Position numbers and translations under genes: made by a program | The notes under the pieces: model-generated | Told to the model about the DNA's origin: nothing | The model's input: only the letters and a program-made list of their open reading frames with translations | Databases searched by the model: none | Source of the DNA: Nitrosophilus labii | GTDB taxonomy: Bacteria; Campylobacterota; Campylobacteria; Campylobacterales; Nitratiruptoraceae | Assembly: GCF_014466985.1 (NCBI RefSeq) | Contig: NZ_AP022826.1 | Location: 1,860,001-1,924,000 of the forward strand | DNA: 64,000 bases | Direction: 5' to 3' | Part shown: positions 33,374-42,325 of the stretch, piece after piece | Layout of the letters: every line of letters starts with the position of its first letter | Position numbering within the stretch: the stretch's first letter is position 1

Positions 33374-33774
33374 AACTATTTTTGGATACAAATATCTTTT
33401 TGGATCTATTATTTAAAAGAGAATTTTATAATGAGGCTTTGGAAATTTTAAATACAGTTGAAAAAGGTGAATTTAGCGGATATATCTTAGATATAACTAT
33501 TTTAAATATAGATTATGTTGCTAAAAAGCAGTTGAAAAATATAAAAGAGTTTATAAAACTTTTAAGTGATACTTTTGAAATAGTTGGTGCAGACAATGAA
33601 ATAATACAAAAAGCATTATCGTTGGAAAATGAGGATTTTGAAGATAGTGTTCAATATATTGTTGCTAAAAATTTAAACTGTGATGTTATCATAACAAATG
33701 ACAAAGGTTTTATAAAAAGTGGCAATATAGAAATTTTAAGTAGTAAACAATTTTTTGAAAAATATATTTATTAA
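33370..33774 (+). CDS. PIN-domain toxin (VapC-like)
   Basis: 134 residues. PIN RNase fold: D6 in FLDTNIFLDLL, central acidic residues in NEDFEDSVQYIVAK and the late Asp in VIITNDKGF. These residues bind the metal ions that cut RNA (often tRNA). Paired with the overlapping antitoxin gene. The pair lies at the edge of the IS-rich stretch, consistent with an acquired module. Ends shortly before a weak hairpin. Confidence 0.88.
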   Translation: MKLFLDTNIFLDLLFKREFYNEALEILNTVEKGEFSGYILDITILNIDYVAKKQLKNIKEFIKLLSDTFEIVGADNEIIQKALSLENEDFEDSVQYIVAKNLNCDVIITNDKGFIKSGNIEILSSKQFFEKYIY

Positions 33775-33839
33775 ACTTAGTCTTTCAATAGAGTTTTGCA
33801 TTAATACTTACATTTTATTTAAAGCATTTGATTTTAGAG

Positions 33840-33878
33840 CCCAGCATTACTGCAACAAGTTTTATTGAAAAAGCTGGG
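33840..33878. repeat. Short inverted repeat in the gap before the hydantoinase gene
   Basis: GCCCAGC (33839-33845) and GCTGGGT (33873-33879) are separated by 27 bases. The right arm followed by TAAAAA resembles the right end of the 1840-2016 element (GGGTTAAAA). It may be a terminator of the PIN gene or a fragment of the same repeat family. Confidence 0.35.
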
Positions 33879-33937
33879 TTAAAAAATAATAGCGACTTTA
33901 CTGTTTAAAACTGTCTCGATGTATACCTATCTTCAGT

Positions 33938-33943
33938 TATAAT
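33938..33943 (+). promoter_or_regulatory. -10 box of the hydantoinase gene
   Basis: TATAAT 35 bases before the ATG at 33979, with ACGGAG as ribosome-binding site at 33968-33973. No good -35. Confidence 0.45.
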
Positions 33944-33978
33944 ATCATCAAGAACATTTTCTTGCCAACGGAGATAAA

Positions 33979-36900
33979 ATGCTTAAAATTGCTATAGATA
34001 GAGGCGGAACTTTTACAGATGTTTACGCGATATACAAAGACAGAGTTTATGTAAAAAAAGTTTTAAGTGAGAGTGATGCCTATGATGATGCAAATAGTGA
34101 AGGTGTAAGAGCGATTTTAGAAGAGATTTTTGGAAAAAAACCAGATTTAATAGATTTAAAAGATTTTGAGTGGATTAGGCTTGGAACTACTGTTGCTACA
34201 AATGCTTTGTTAGAAAGAAAAGGGGAAAAAACTGCTCTTTTGATAACAAAAGGTTTTAAAGATTTACTCGATATCGGGTATCAAAACAGACCGGATATTT
34301 TTGCACTAAACATCAATAAAACAAAACCTTTGTATGATGAGGTTGTAGAGATTGATGAGAGGGTTTATCCCAAAGGGGATAACTTTTTGATATTAAAAGA
34401 GTTGGACGAAAAAGAGATAAGAGAGAAACTAAAAAAGATAAAATCAAAATCTTTAGCAGTAGTACTGCTTCACTCTTACGGATTTAACGCTCATGAAAAA
34501 AAGATTTTAGAGATTGCAAAAAATCTTGGGTTTACAAATATCTCAATATCCTCAGAAATTTCTCCTACAATTAAAGCTGTAGATAGGGGTGATACAACAG
34601 TAGTCGATGCATATTTGACTCCGGTTTTGAAAAAATATATCCAAAACATTTTGAAAAATTTTAAAGGAGATAGAGAGAAACTCTTTTTTATGAAGTCTGA
34701 TGGAGGATTGTGTAAGGCAGAAGATTTCAAAGGAAGTGTTGCACTTTTAAGCGGTCCTGCCGGTGGAGTTGTTGCACTAAAATCTATCTATAACAAAACT
34801 CCTCTAATCGGTTTTGATATGGGTGGGACAAGCACAGATGTTAGCAGATATGATGGGAAAATAGAGTTAAAGTATAAAGATGAGGTCTCTGGAGTTAGAG
34901 TTGCAACTCCAAGTGTAGATATATATACAGTTGCAGCTGGCGGCGGAAGCAGACTTTTTTATAAAAACAAAATGTTTTTAGTGGGACCCGAAAGTAGCGG
35001 AAGCAATCCTGGTCCTGTTTGTTATGGAAAAGATGGATACTTGAGTATAACCGATGCAAATTTGGTTACAAAAAGATTAGATCCAGAGTTTTTCCCAAAA
35101 ATCTTTGGAAAAAACCAAGATGAGCCTTTAAATGAAGAAGCAGCTTATAAAGAGTTTGAGAAAATTGCAATAAAGGTTAAAAAAAGTGTTGAAGAGGTAG
35201 CCGAAGGTTTTTTGGATGTAGCAAATGAAAATATGGCAAATGCTATAAAAGAGATAACTGTTAAAAAAGGGATAGATGTAAAAAATCACATACTTTGTAG
35301 TTTTGGAGGGGCTGGCGGTCAGCATGCCGTAGCTGTTGCAAGAAAACTTGGAATAAGAAAGATTTTTATACATAAAAATGCTGGAATTTTATCTGCTGTT
35401 GGAATAGCAAATGCGGATATTGTGAAAAGTTATCAAAAGAGTGTAGATAAAAGGCTCAAAGAAGTAAATATAGAAAAGATTTTTAGTAAATTTAAAAATG
35501 AGGATTTTGATGAGGTAGAAAAATATCTATTATTGAAGTATGAAGGAACAGATACACCTTTAGAGATCAAATGTAGCAAAAGCTTAATAGATGAGTTTGA
35601 AAATGCTCATAAAAGACTTTTTGGGTTTATTTTAGATAAAGAGATAGTAGTTGATTCAGTAAAAATCTCATTTATTAAAAAAAGTAGAGCTTTTAAAAGG
35701 CAGAAGTTAGAAAAAAGAGATGTTAAACCTGTTAAAAAAAGAAGAATCTATTTAAATGGAAGGTGGCAGGATGCTGATGTTTATGTGGATATTTCGCCAG
35801 GGCTGGTGATTAAAGGTCCGGCTCTTGTGATTCAAGACACCTCTACAATTGTACTTGATGAGGCAAGTAAGACGATAGTTAACGAGTATGGAGATTTAGA
35901 GACTTTTTTAGAAGAACTAAAAAATAAAAAGAGCTTTAAAGAGGTTGAGATATCACTTTTGTCTAATAGATTTGGATTTATAGCAACAAAAATGGGAGAT
36001 ATTTTAAAGAAGACTGCAGTTTCAACCAATATAAAAGAGAGAGAAGATTTTTCATGCGCTATTTTTGACAAAGATGGAAATCTTATCTCAAATGCGCCTC
36101 ACATACCGGTACATCTTGGCTCAATGAGCAGTGTTGTAAAATCTATAATCAAAAAATTTAAACAAAGATTACTAAAGACTCACTCTGCACTTCCTACTTT
36201 TATCACTAATGTTCCATATGAAGGTGGCTCACACCTTCCAGACATAACAGTAGTTACTCCATATTTTGAAAATGGCAAAATTCTGTTTTGGGTTGCAAGC
36301 AGAGGTCACCATGCAGATATAGGAGGGATAGTTCCGGGCAGTATGCCTCCATTTTCAAAGAGTTTGGATGAGGAAGGAACAAAACTTGAGGCCTTTGAGA
36401 TAGTTGAAAATGGTAAATTTAAAGAAAATATATTAAGAGCACTCTTAGAGAGTGCTGGAGCAAGAAGGATTGAAGATAATATAAGTGATATAAAAGCTCA
36501 GGTTAGTGCAAACATGGAAGGAGTAGAGGGGATAAAAGAGCTTTTAAGAGAGGATAGAAAAAAAGTTTTATGGTTTATGGAGGAGATTCAAAATATAAGT
36601 GAAAACAAAATTAGGGAGTTTTTTAAAAAATTGGAGAAAAAGAAGTTTTTGGCAGAAGACTTTTTGGATAATGGAGCAAAAATAGCTTTAAAAGTAGATA
36701 TTAATAAAGAGGGCAGTGCTGTTTTTGATTTTAGAGGCTCTTCTTATGAGCTTTTTTCAAATCAAAATACTCCTTTATCAGTTTTAAAGTCTGCTGTGAT
36801 TTATAGTTTAAGAGTTATGTTAAATGAGGATATTCCTTTAAATGAGGGGTTGATAAAGCCGGTGAAAATTTTGACCGATGTTAACTCTTTGTTAAATCCT

Positions 36901-37476
36901 TCACATAAGGCTGCAGTTGTTGGTGGAAATATTACTACATCACAAAGAATTGTAGATGTGATATTTAAAGCTTTTGAAGCTGCAGCCGCCTCCCAAGGAT
37001 GTATGAACAACCTTATTTTTGGCGATGATAGTTTCGGTTACTACGAAACTATAGCGGGAGGTGCAGGCGCTACTTGTCATGGTGATGGAGCTAGCGGTGT
37101 GCATACACATATGACAAATACCAAAATAACCGACGTAGAGATAATCGAAAGAAGATATCCAGTAAAGATTCGCAGATTTAGTCTAAGAGAAAATAGCGGC
37201 GGATGTGGAGAGTTTAAAGGAGGAGAGGGAGTAATAAGAGAGATAGAGTTTTTAAAGTCTTTGGATGTTGCAATTTTGAGTGAGAGAAGAGTATTTTCCC
37301 CTTATGGATTAAAAGGCGGATCAAATGGTAAAAGGGGAGAAAATATATTGATAAGAGAGGATAAAAGATACAACTTAACATCAAGAGCCGCTTTTAAAGC
37401 AAAAGTTGGGGATATACTACTTATCAAGACTCCAGGCGGTGGAGGTTTCGGTAAATCTAAAAAAATCAAAAGATAG
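33979..37476 (+). CDS. Fused hydantoinase A/B (5-oxoprolinase-type)
   Basis: 1165 residues. The HyuA half (about 1-640) starts IAIDRGGTFTDVYA, the phosphate-binding loop of the ATP-grasping actin-like fold, and has GLGTTVATNALLERKG-like RLGTTVATNAL and FDMGGTSTDVSRY. The HyuB half (about 655-1160) contains REDFSCAIFDKDGNLISNAPHIPVHLGSM-type sequence, ASRGHHADIGG and GGCGEFKGGEG. The enzyme opens cyclic amides such as 5-oxoproline or hydantoin using ATP. The fused form matches eukaryote-like 5-oxoprolinases and some bacterial ones, while others are split in two genes. Exact substrate not decided. Confidence 0.88.
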   Translation: MLKIAIDRGGTFTDVYAIYKDRVYVKKVLSESDAYDDANSEGVRAILEEIFGKKPDLIDLKDFEWIRLGTTVATNALLERKGEKTALLITKGFKDLLDIGYQNRPDIFALNINKTKPLYDEVVEIDERVYPKGDNFLILKELDEKEIREKLKKIKSKSLAVVLLHSYGFNAHEKKILEIAKNLGFTNISISSEISPTIKAVDRGDTTVVDAYLTPVLKKYIQNILKNFKGDREKLFFMKSDGGLCKAEDFKGSVALLSGPAGGVVALKSIYNKTPLIGFDMGGTSTDVSRYDGKIELKYKDEVSGVRVATPSVDIYTVAAGGGSRLFYKNKMFLVGPESSGSNPGPVCYGKDGYLSITDANLVTKRLDPEFFPKIFGKNQDEPLNEEAAYKEFEKIAIKVKKSVEEVAEGFLDVANENMANAIKEITVKKGIDVKNHILCSFGGAGGQHAVAVARKLGIRKIFIHKNAGILSAVGIANADIVKSYQKSVDKRLKEVNIEKIFSKFKNEDFDEVEKYLLLKYEGTDTPLEIKCSKSLIDEFENAHKRLFGFILDKEIVVDSVKISFIKKSRAFKRQKLEKRDVKPVKKRRIYLNGRWQDADVYVDISPGLVIKGPALVIQDTSTIVLDEASKTIVNEYGDLETFLEELKNKKSFKEVEISLLSNRFGFIATKMGDILKKTAVSTNIKEREDFSCAIFDKDGNLISNAPHIPVHLGSMSSVVKSIIKKFKQRLLKTHSALPTFITNVPYEGGSHLPDITVVTPYFENGKILFWVASRGHHADIGGIVPGSMPPFSKSLDEEGTKLEAFEIVENGKFKENILRALLESAGARRIEDNISDIKAQVSANMEGVEGIKELLREDRKKVLWFMEEIQNISENKIREFFKKLEKKKFLAEDFLDNGAKIALKVDINKEGSAVFDFRGSSYELFSNQNTPLSVLKSAVIYSLRVMLNEDIPLNEGLIKPVKILTDVNSLLNPSHKAAVVGGNITTSQRIVDVIFKAFEAAAASQGCMNNLIFGDDSFGYYETIAGGAGATCHGDGASGVHTHMTNTKITDVEIIERRYPVKIRRFSLRENSGGCGEFKGGEGVIREIEFLKSLDVAILSERRVFSPYGLKGGSNGKRGENILIREDKRYNLTSRAAFKAKVGDILLIKTPGGGGFGKSKKIKR

Positions 37477-37489
37477 ACAAGGAGCCAAA

Positions 37490-38176
37490 ATGAAAATATT
37501 TATCACAGGTATCGGAAGTGGACTTGGAGAAGCTTTGGCTAAAGAATATCTAGAAGCGGGCGAAGAGGTATATGCGATAAGCAAAAACTGTCCAAAATCT
37601 TTGCAAAACTTCGACAATCTACACTTTAAAGCGCTCAATCTTTTCGCCACTGAAGAGATAAAAACCGCTTTGGAGATTTTACTAAAAGATGTAGAACTGG
37701 ATATCGCTATTTTAAACGCCGGAATTTTAGGTGAGTTAAAAGATATGAGTGAAACAAGCCTATATGAGATAGAGAGTGTTATGAGTTTAAACGTATGGGC
37801 AAACAAAGTTATTTTGGATTTTCTAAAAGGTAAAACGGTAAAACAGATAGTCGCGATTAGCAGCGGAGCTAGCGTTAGCGGAAGCCGAGGATGGAACGCT
37901 TACGCTCTGAGCAAATCAGCTTTAAATATGCTTATAAAACTCTATTCAAACGAGATGCCAAACTCTCATCTTATATCTTTAGCTCCTGGACTTATAATGA
38001 CTCCTATGATGGAGTATATTATTAATAATGGTGATGAAGAGAAATTTCCAACCGTCAAAAGATTAAAAGAGTCTTCCAAGATGGAGCCGGTTGATGCGGC
38101 AAGACTTCTTATAGATGGTTTTTCAAAACTTTTAGAGTTTCCAAGCGGGACTTATGTGGACATAAGAAAGATTTAA
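37490..38176 (+). CDS. Short-chain dehydrogenase/reductase
   Basis: 228 residues from ATG 37490 (AAGGAG at 37478-37483); an upstream in-frame start at 37406 would run into the hydantoinase gene. Rossmann-fold SDR: TGIGSGLGEAL is the NAD(P)-binding glycine motif, AILNAGI the NAG signature, SGASVSGSRGWNAYALSKSAL the S-Y-K catalytic set. Substrate unknown. It follows the hydantoinase gene with 13 bases between, so they may be co-transcribed. Confidence 0.9.
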   Translation: MKIFITGIGSGLGEALAKEYLEAGEEVYAISKNCPKSLQNFDNLHFKALNLFATEEIKTALEILLKDVELDIAILNAGILGELKDMSETSLYEIESVMSLNVWANKVILDFLKGKTVKQIVAISSGASVSGSRGWNAYALSKSALNMLIKLYSNEMPNSHLISLAPGLIMTPMMEYIINNGDEEKFPTVKRLKESSKMEPVDAARLLIDGFSKLLEFPSGTYVDIRKI

Positions 38177-38193
38177 ACTTCTATTCAGCGCTT

Positions 38194-38223
38194 TTTCGTT
38201 ATATTTTAAAAAATATAACGAAA
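38194..38223 (+). promoter_or_regulatory. ModE-like operator palindrome upstream of modA
   Basis: TTTCGTTATATTTT (38194-38207) and AAAATATAACGAAA (38210-38223) are perfect 14-bp arms with a 2-base centre. The core CGTTATAT-N8-ATATAACG matches the ModE box as I know it from Enterobacteria. It ends 8 bases before the modA ATG, so molybdate-bound repressor would block transcription or translation start. It may also serve as a terminator for the SDR gene. No modE with an HTH is in the window. Confidence 0.7.
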
Positions 38224-38231
38224 GAGTGATT

Positions 38232-38966
38232 ATGTTTAAAATAGCGCTGCTTCTATTTTTAGGTATTTACGCCAACGCCGCTATAACGATTGCGGCATCG
38301 GCTAACGTTCAATACGCCCTTAATGACATCATAAAAGAGTTTGAAAACTTCTATAACATAAAGGCGAAACAAGTAATCTCATCTAGCGGAAAACTCTCCT
38401 TGCAGATAACCAAAGGTGCGCCATACGATATCTTTTTATCGGCGGATATGAAATATCCACTCTTTTTGTATAAAAAAGGGTATGCGGCTACAAAGCCCAA
38501 AGTATACGCTAAAGGATCTTTGGTTTTATGGACTATGAAGGGAGTGGATTTAAAAGATTGGGAAAATAGTTTAATAAAAGAGGCAAAAAAGATAGCTGTC
38601 GCCAATCCTAAAAATGCCCCCTACGGGAAAGCTGCTATGGAAGTTTTAAAAAGAAAAGGAGTTTTTGACAAAGTCAAAAAAAAGTTGATTTTCGGTGATA
38701 GCGTATCACAGACAAACCAGTATATAGCCTCGAAAATTGCCGATGCCGGTTTTAGCGCAAAAGCCGTAGTTTTAAGTCCTAAGATGAGAGGAAAAGGAGA
38801 GTGGATCGAGATGGATAAAACTCTTTACGAACCTATAAAACAGGGCGTAATAGTAACAAAACAAGGATATAAAAAGCATAAAAACGAAGTTTTGAAATTT
38901 TACCGCTTTCTTTTTAGCGAAAAAGCAAAAAACATCTTAAAAAGATACGGGTATGAAGTGGATTGA
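38232..38966 (+). CDS. modA: Molybdate-binding protein of ABC transporter
   Basis: 244 residues with a signal peptide (cleavage after ANA, about 15). ModA signatures: ITIAASANVQYALNDIIKEFE, KQVISSSGKLSLQI (first oxyanion-binding serines), GAPYDIFLSADMKYP, AVANPKNAPYGKAAMEVL and VSQTNQYIASKIADAGF. It captures molybdate or tungstate in the periplasm and hands it to ModB. I chose ATG 38232 over a GTG two codons earlier because GAAAGAG is better spaced and the signal is clean. First gene of the mod operon. Confidence 0.93.
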   Translation: MFKIALLLFLGIYANAAITIAASANVQYALNDIIKEFENFYNIKAKQVISSSGKLSLQITKGAPYDIFLSADMKYPLFLYKKGYAATKPKVYAKGSLVLWTMKGVDLKDWENSLIKEAKKIAVANPKNAPYGKAAMEVLKRKGVFDKVKKKLIFGDSVSQTNQYIASKIADAGFSAKAVVLSPKMRGKGEWIEMDKTLYEPIKQGVIVTKQGYKKHKNEVLKFYRFLFSEKAKNILKRYGYEVD

Positions 38967-38982
38967 AAGTTGAGGCTAAAAG

Positions 38983-39381
38983 ATGAACAAAATCGCCGCA
39001 GTTATAGAAGAGATAAAAAGCAAAGGGGAATTTACCATCGTAAAGCTCAAAAGATTTGAAGATAGTTTTACCTCCTTAATCCTACAAAACGGCTATTTGC
39101 TCCCCTTTTTAAAAAAAGATAATAGGGTATGGATGGTATTTAAAGAGAGCGAAGTGAGTATTGCAAAAGGAGAGTGCAAAATCAGCTTGCAAAACAGATT
39201 TTTTTGCAAAATAACACATATCGAATATGACGATATTTTAGCTATGATAACTCTTGACTATAAAAAGGAAAGAGTAAGATCCTTAATTACTTATAACGCC
39301 TTAAGAGAATTGGATCTTAAAGTGGGCGATGAGGTTTTCGCTTTTGTGAAATCTAACGAACTAGCGATTATGGAGCTGTAA
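38983..39381 (+). CDS. TOBE-domain molybdate-binding protein of the mod operon
   Basis: 132 residues without signal peptide. The C-terminal half (about 70-132: RFFCKITHIEYDDILAMITLDY ... LDLKVGDEVFAFVKSNELAIMEL) is a TOBE/molbindin-type fold. The N-terminal half is unusual and lacks an HTH, so it is not a classical ModE. In Campylobacterota such a gene is often found between modA and modB. It could store molybdate or sense it. Ends with ATG of modB overlapping by one base. Confidence 0.75.
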   Translation: MNKIAAVIEEIKSKGEFTIVKLKRFEDSFTSLILQNGYLLPFLKKDNRVWMVFKESEVSIAKGECKISLQNRFFCKITHIEYDDILAMITLDYKKERVRSLITYNALRELDLKVGDEVFAFVKSNELAIMEL

Positions 39382-40049
39382 TGGAGAACGACTTTTTAGA
39401 GACTCTGCTTTTGACCTTTAAACTAGCTTTCGTTACCACTTCTATTTTGTTGGTTATAGGCGTACCTATAGCTTACTTTCTGGCCTATACCAAATCTAAA
39501 CTAAAACCTATATTTGAAACAGTTGTCAGTATGCCGCTGGTTTTACCTCCTACCGTTTTGGGGTTTTATCTGCTGCTTTTTTTTAGTCCGGAGAGTATTT
39601 TAGGGAGATTTTTAGAAGATAGTGTCGGTTTTAAAGCGGTTTTTACCTTTGAAGGATTGGTATTGGGTTCGATCATATTTTCGCTTCCTTTTTTGGTTCA
39701 ACCAATCCAGTCCGGTTTTGAGACTATTCCAAAATCTTTGATAGAGGCCTCTTATACATTAGGAAAAGGGGAGTTAGAGACCTTTTTTAAAGTTTTACTT
39801 CCCAATATAAAACCCTCTTTAATAACGGGAGTAGTACTCTCTTTTGCTCATACGATAGGAGAGTTTGGAGTAGTTTTGATGATTGGAGGCAATATCCCGG
39901 GAGAAACAAAGGTAGCCTCCATAGCTATTTATGATGAAGTAGAAGCGCTTAACTACGATATAGCCAACAGATATGCGCTTGTTTTATTGTCGGTATCTTT
40001 TTTAATTTTATTGATTGTCTATACTCTCAATAAAAAAGTACGCGTATGA
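39381..40049 (+). CDS. modB: Molybdate ABC transporter permease
   Basis: 222 residues, five to six membrane segments. The EAA loop (EASYTLGKGELETFFKVLLPNIKPSL) contacts ModC; motif PLVLPPTVLGFYLL and FAHTIGEFGVVLMIGGNIPG are ModB signatures. The gene overlaps its neighbours by 1 and 4 bases. Confidence 0.95.
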   Translation: MENDFLETLLLTFKLAFVTTSILLVIGVPIAYFLAYTKSKLKPIFETVVSMPLVLPPTVLGFYLLLFFSPESILGRFLEDSVGFKAVFTFEGLVLGSIIFSLPFLVQPIQSGFETIPKSLIEASYTLGKGELETFFKVLLPNIKPSLITGVVLSFAHTIGEFGVVLMIGGNIPGETKVASIAIYDEVEALNYDIANRYALVLLSVSFLILLIVYTLNKKVRV

Positions 40050-40906
40050 TCAAGATAGATATAAAGAAAAGATTGACTAAAGATCTTTTGCTTAAAATAA
40101 ATAGAGTTATTCAAAAAGGAGACTTTTTAGCCCTTTTTGGCGAGTCTGGGGCCGGAAAAACCACGCTACTTAGGATACTTAGCGGACTTGAGAGGCCTGA
40201 TGAAGGAAAAATAGTAGTAGAAGGGGAGGTGTGGTTTGATAGCCAAACCGGTTTTAATATGCCGGTTCAGAAAAGAAGAATAGGTTTTGTGTTTCAAGAC
40301 TATACGCTTTTTCCCAATATGAGCGTATATAAGAATCTTCTTTTTGCTAAAAATGATAGACAAAAGGCAGATTTTTTACTAAAACTTATAGAACTTGATA
40401 GATTAAAAGATAGATATCCACATCAACTCTCGGGAGGACAAAAGCAAAGAGTGGCTTTGATCAGGGCTTTGATGCGAGAACCTAAAATACTGCTTTTGGA
40501 CGAGCCTTTATCTGCTCTAGATGTAAAAATGAGATCTAAATTGCAAGAGGAATTGGCTCAGATACACAAAAGACTCGGAGTAACTACTATTTTAGTTTCG
40601 CACGAAATTTCAGAGATTTTTAAACTCTGCAACAAAGTTTTCGTACTAGAAAAAGGAGAAATCAAAAAAGAGGCTTCGCCCTTTGAGATATTTGTAGAGG
40701 CAAAAGTGGCTTCATCTTTTAAGTTTGATGCGACTATACTTGATATTAAAGAGGAGGATTTTCTTTGCGTTTTAACGTTGAGTTTTGGCTCAAATATAAT
40801 AAAAAGCGTAGTATCGAAAGAGGAGGGGAGAGAGTTTAAAATAGGGGATAAAGTGCTGGTAAGCTCAAAAGCTTTCAACCCTATAATCCAAAAGATAGAA
40901 ATCTAA
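40046..40906 (+). CDS. modC: Molybdate ABC transporter ATPase
   Basis: 286 residues. Walker A FGESGAGKTTLLR, Q-loop FVFQDYTLFPNM, signature LSGGQKQRVAL, Walker B ILLLDEPLSALD and H-loop ILVSHEISEI. The C-terminal part (about 225-286) is a short TOBE-like domain. It powers molybdate import and overlaps modB by 4 bases. End is convergent with a minus-strand gene two bases later. Confidence 0.95.
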   Translation: MIKIDIKKRLTKDLLLKINRVIQKGDFLALFGESGAGKTTLLRILSGLERPDEGKIVVEGEVWFDSQTGFNMPVQKRRIGFVFQDYTLFPNMSVYKNLLFAKNDRQKADFLLKLIELDRLKDRYPHQLSGGQKQRVALIRALMREPKILLLDEPLSALDVKMRSKLQEELAQIHKRLGVTTILVSHEISEIFKLCNKVFVLEKGEIKKEASPFEIFVEAKVASSFKFDATILDIKEEDFLCVLTLSFGSNIIKSVVSKEEGREFKIGDKVLVSSKAFNPIIQKIEI

Positions 40907-40908
40907 AA

Positions 40909-41253
40909 TCAAGGGAGTATAACTTCATAATTTTTAGAGTATCCGTGAACGATATCGTAAGCTCTGATATATACCTTACTTATGTTTGGCAACTCTATAC
41001 CGTAAAGGGCTCTAGTAAAAGGCTGTTCGTTTATATGGGGATGGTATAATATCCTTATAGCTAAAATATCTCCTTTTTCGCTCAATACTTCCCACCTTGT
41101 TACGTAATGCTCGCTAGAAGTGTCGTTATGTTTTACCGTAACAAAAAAGGAGTAGCTGTTATCTACCGCTCTTTTACAATCAACCTTTAAAATTTTTGGC
41201 TCGTTTGCATACATTACGAAAAGAAAAGATAAAAATAGCGAAAGTTTCTTCAT
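40909..41253 (-). CDS. Periplasmic protein of unknown function
   Basis: 114 residues with a signal peptide (cleavage after MYA, about 16). The mature part is an all-beta pattern (YSFFVTVKHNDTSSEHYVTRWEV, then ILAIRILYHPHINEQPFTRALYGIEL). H-N-D and H-P-H-x-x-E groups are possible metal ligands. I do not recognise the family with certainty. It resembles small conserved periplasmic beta-sandwich proteins. Single gene, with AAGGG upstream. Confidence 0.65.
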   Translation of the reverse strand: MKKLSLFLSFLFVMYANEPKILKVDCKRAVDNSYSFFVTVKHNDTSSEHYVTRWEVLSEKGDILAIRILYHPHINEQPFTRALYGIELPNISKVYIRAYDIVHGYSKNYEVILP

Positions 41254-41339
41254 AAAAAACCCTTTTTTGTTTTATAATACCATATCGTTTAGGCTATTTA
41301 AACACTTTTCGCTAGTCGCGGTAGTAAGAAGGAGGGTTT

Positions 41340-41795
41340 ATGAAAGGGTTCTATCTATATCTAGGAGTATTGGCGGCGGTATTTTTAATATTTCAGTTTA
41401 TTCCCTCTTATAAAAAAGTTAATCCTCCCGTAGATAAAAGCAAAGAGATTAAAGTTCCGGCTAAAGTTATGGAGATCTTTAAAAGAAGCTGCTATGATTG
41501 CCATTCAAATGAGACGCACTGGCCTTGGTATGCAGATGTGGCGCCTATGAAATGGGTTGTTAGAAGAGATGTGGTTCAAGGAAGGAAAGCTTTGAATTTT
41601 AGCATTTGGCAAGATTATGACGAAGAAAAGAGAGAAAAACTCAAAAAATCTATCTATAGAAGTGTAAATTTAGCAATGCCTTTGCCTCAATATCTATGGC
41701 TTCATCCAGATGCGAAACTTTCACAAGAGGATAAAAAGATTGTAAGAGATTGGGCAAGTGATGGAAAGGGATATATAAAAATCGATATTAGATAA
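41340..41795 (+). CDS. Membrane-anchored heme-binding (Haem_bd-type) protein
   Basis: 151 residues. N-terminal membrane segment (about 4-20), then SCYDCHSNETHWPWYADVAPMKWVV with a CxxCH heme c site, and later LPQYLWLHPDAKLSQEDKKIVRDWA. The Y-D-C-H-S-N-E-T-x-W-P-W-Y pattern is the signature of the heme-binding domain family PF14376. It is probably an anchored periplasmic cytochrome with a redox or sensing role. GGAGGG upstream of the ATG. The stop overlaps the convergent gene by 8 bases. Confidence 0.85.
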   Translation: MKGFYLYLGVLAAVFLIFQFIPSYKKVNPPVDKSKEIKVPAKVMEIFKRSCYDCHSNETHWPWYADVAPMKWVVRRDVVQGRKALNFSIWQDYDEEKREKLKKSIYRSVNLAMPLPQYLWLHPDAKLSQEDKKIVRDWASDGKGYIKIDIR

Positions 41796-42324
41796 TCTTT
41801 TTTGAAAATCTAAGTAACATTATACCGTCAAAAAATATGTTAATACTAAGTATAATAGCTAATAACCATTTTGTTGTAAATTCCCAACCCAACAAAATTG
41901 AAAAAGCCATAAGAATTGAAAATAGACCGCTATAAGAAAGATATTTCCAACTAGATAGTGGTCTTAGAGCCATTGAAATAGCCGATTTGATAAATCCATC
42001 TAAAAAAAGATAAAAAAGAATTATTATAAGTATAAAGAGGTCGTTTTTTAGCGGCATAAATAAAAAAGCACTACCGGATATCAGTAAGATAAAAGGTTGT
42101 AAAATCGTTAATGTTATTTTTTTGAAAATAGCGTATGAAAAATATACAGAAACTAAACCGGCACTAAAGAGTAAAACTCCTCCAAAAAGTACTATAGGAA
42201 TTTTTGGTAATAAAATATTAACTATAATTCCCACTGCTCCAATAACAGCAAAAGATGTGCCTGTATAGTTGGTATATTTTTTTATATTTTCTATGTAACT
42301 CTCATCAAACATTCTAAACTTCAT
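41788..42324 (-). CDS. DUF308/HdeD-like membrane protein
   Basis: 178 residues from ATG 42322-42324, one base past the amrS stop (a longer frame from 42372 would overlap amrS). About six hydrophobic segments in pairs (SFAVIGAVGIIVNILL, IVLFGGVLLFSAGLVSVYF, ILLISGSAFLFMP, and so on), the layout of HdeD/DUF308 proteins. GGAAATAG upstream. Function unknown; in other bacteria members are linked to acid resistance. Confidence 0.7.
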   Translation of the reverse strand: MKFRMFDESYIENIKKYTNYTGTSFAVIGAVGIIVNILLPKIPIVLFGGVLLFSAGLVSVYFSYAIFKKITLTILQPFILLISGSAFLFMPLKNDLFILIIILFYLFLDGFIKSAISMALRPLSSWKYLSYSGLFSILMAFSILLGWEFTTKWLLAIILSINIFFDGIMLLRFSKKII

Positions 42325-42325
42325 A

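Noticed and set aside
37406-37489. Longer N terminus for the SDR protein
   Set aside because: It overlaps the hydantoinase end and lacks a ribosome-binding site, while ATG 37490 has a good one and begins at the Rossmann fold.
38194-38223. Simple terminator of the SDR gene
   Set aside because: The arms are AT-rich and match the ModE box core, and the position next to modA fits an operator better. A secondary terminator role cannot be excluded.
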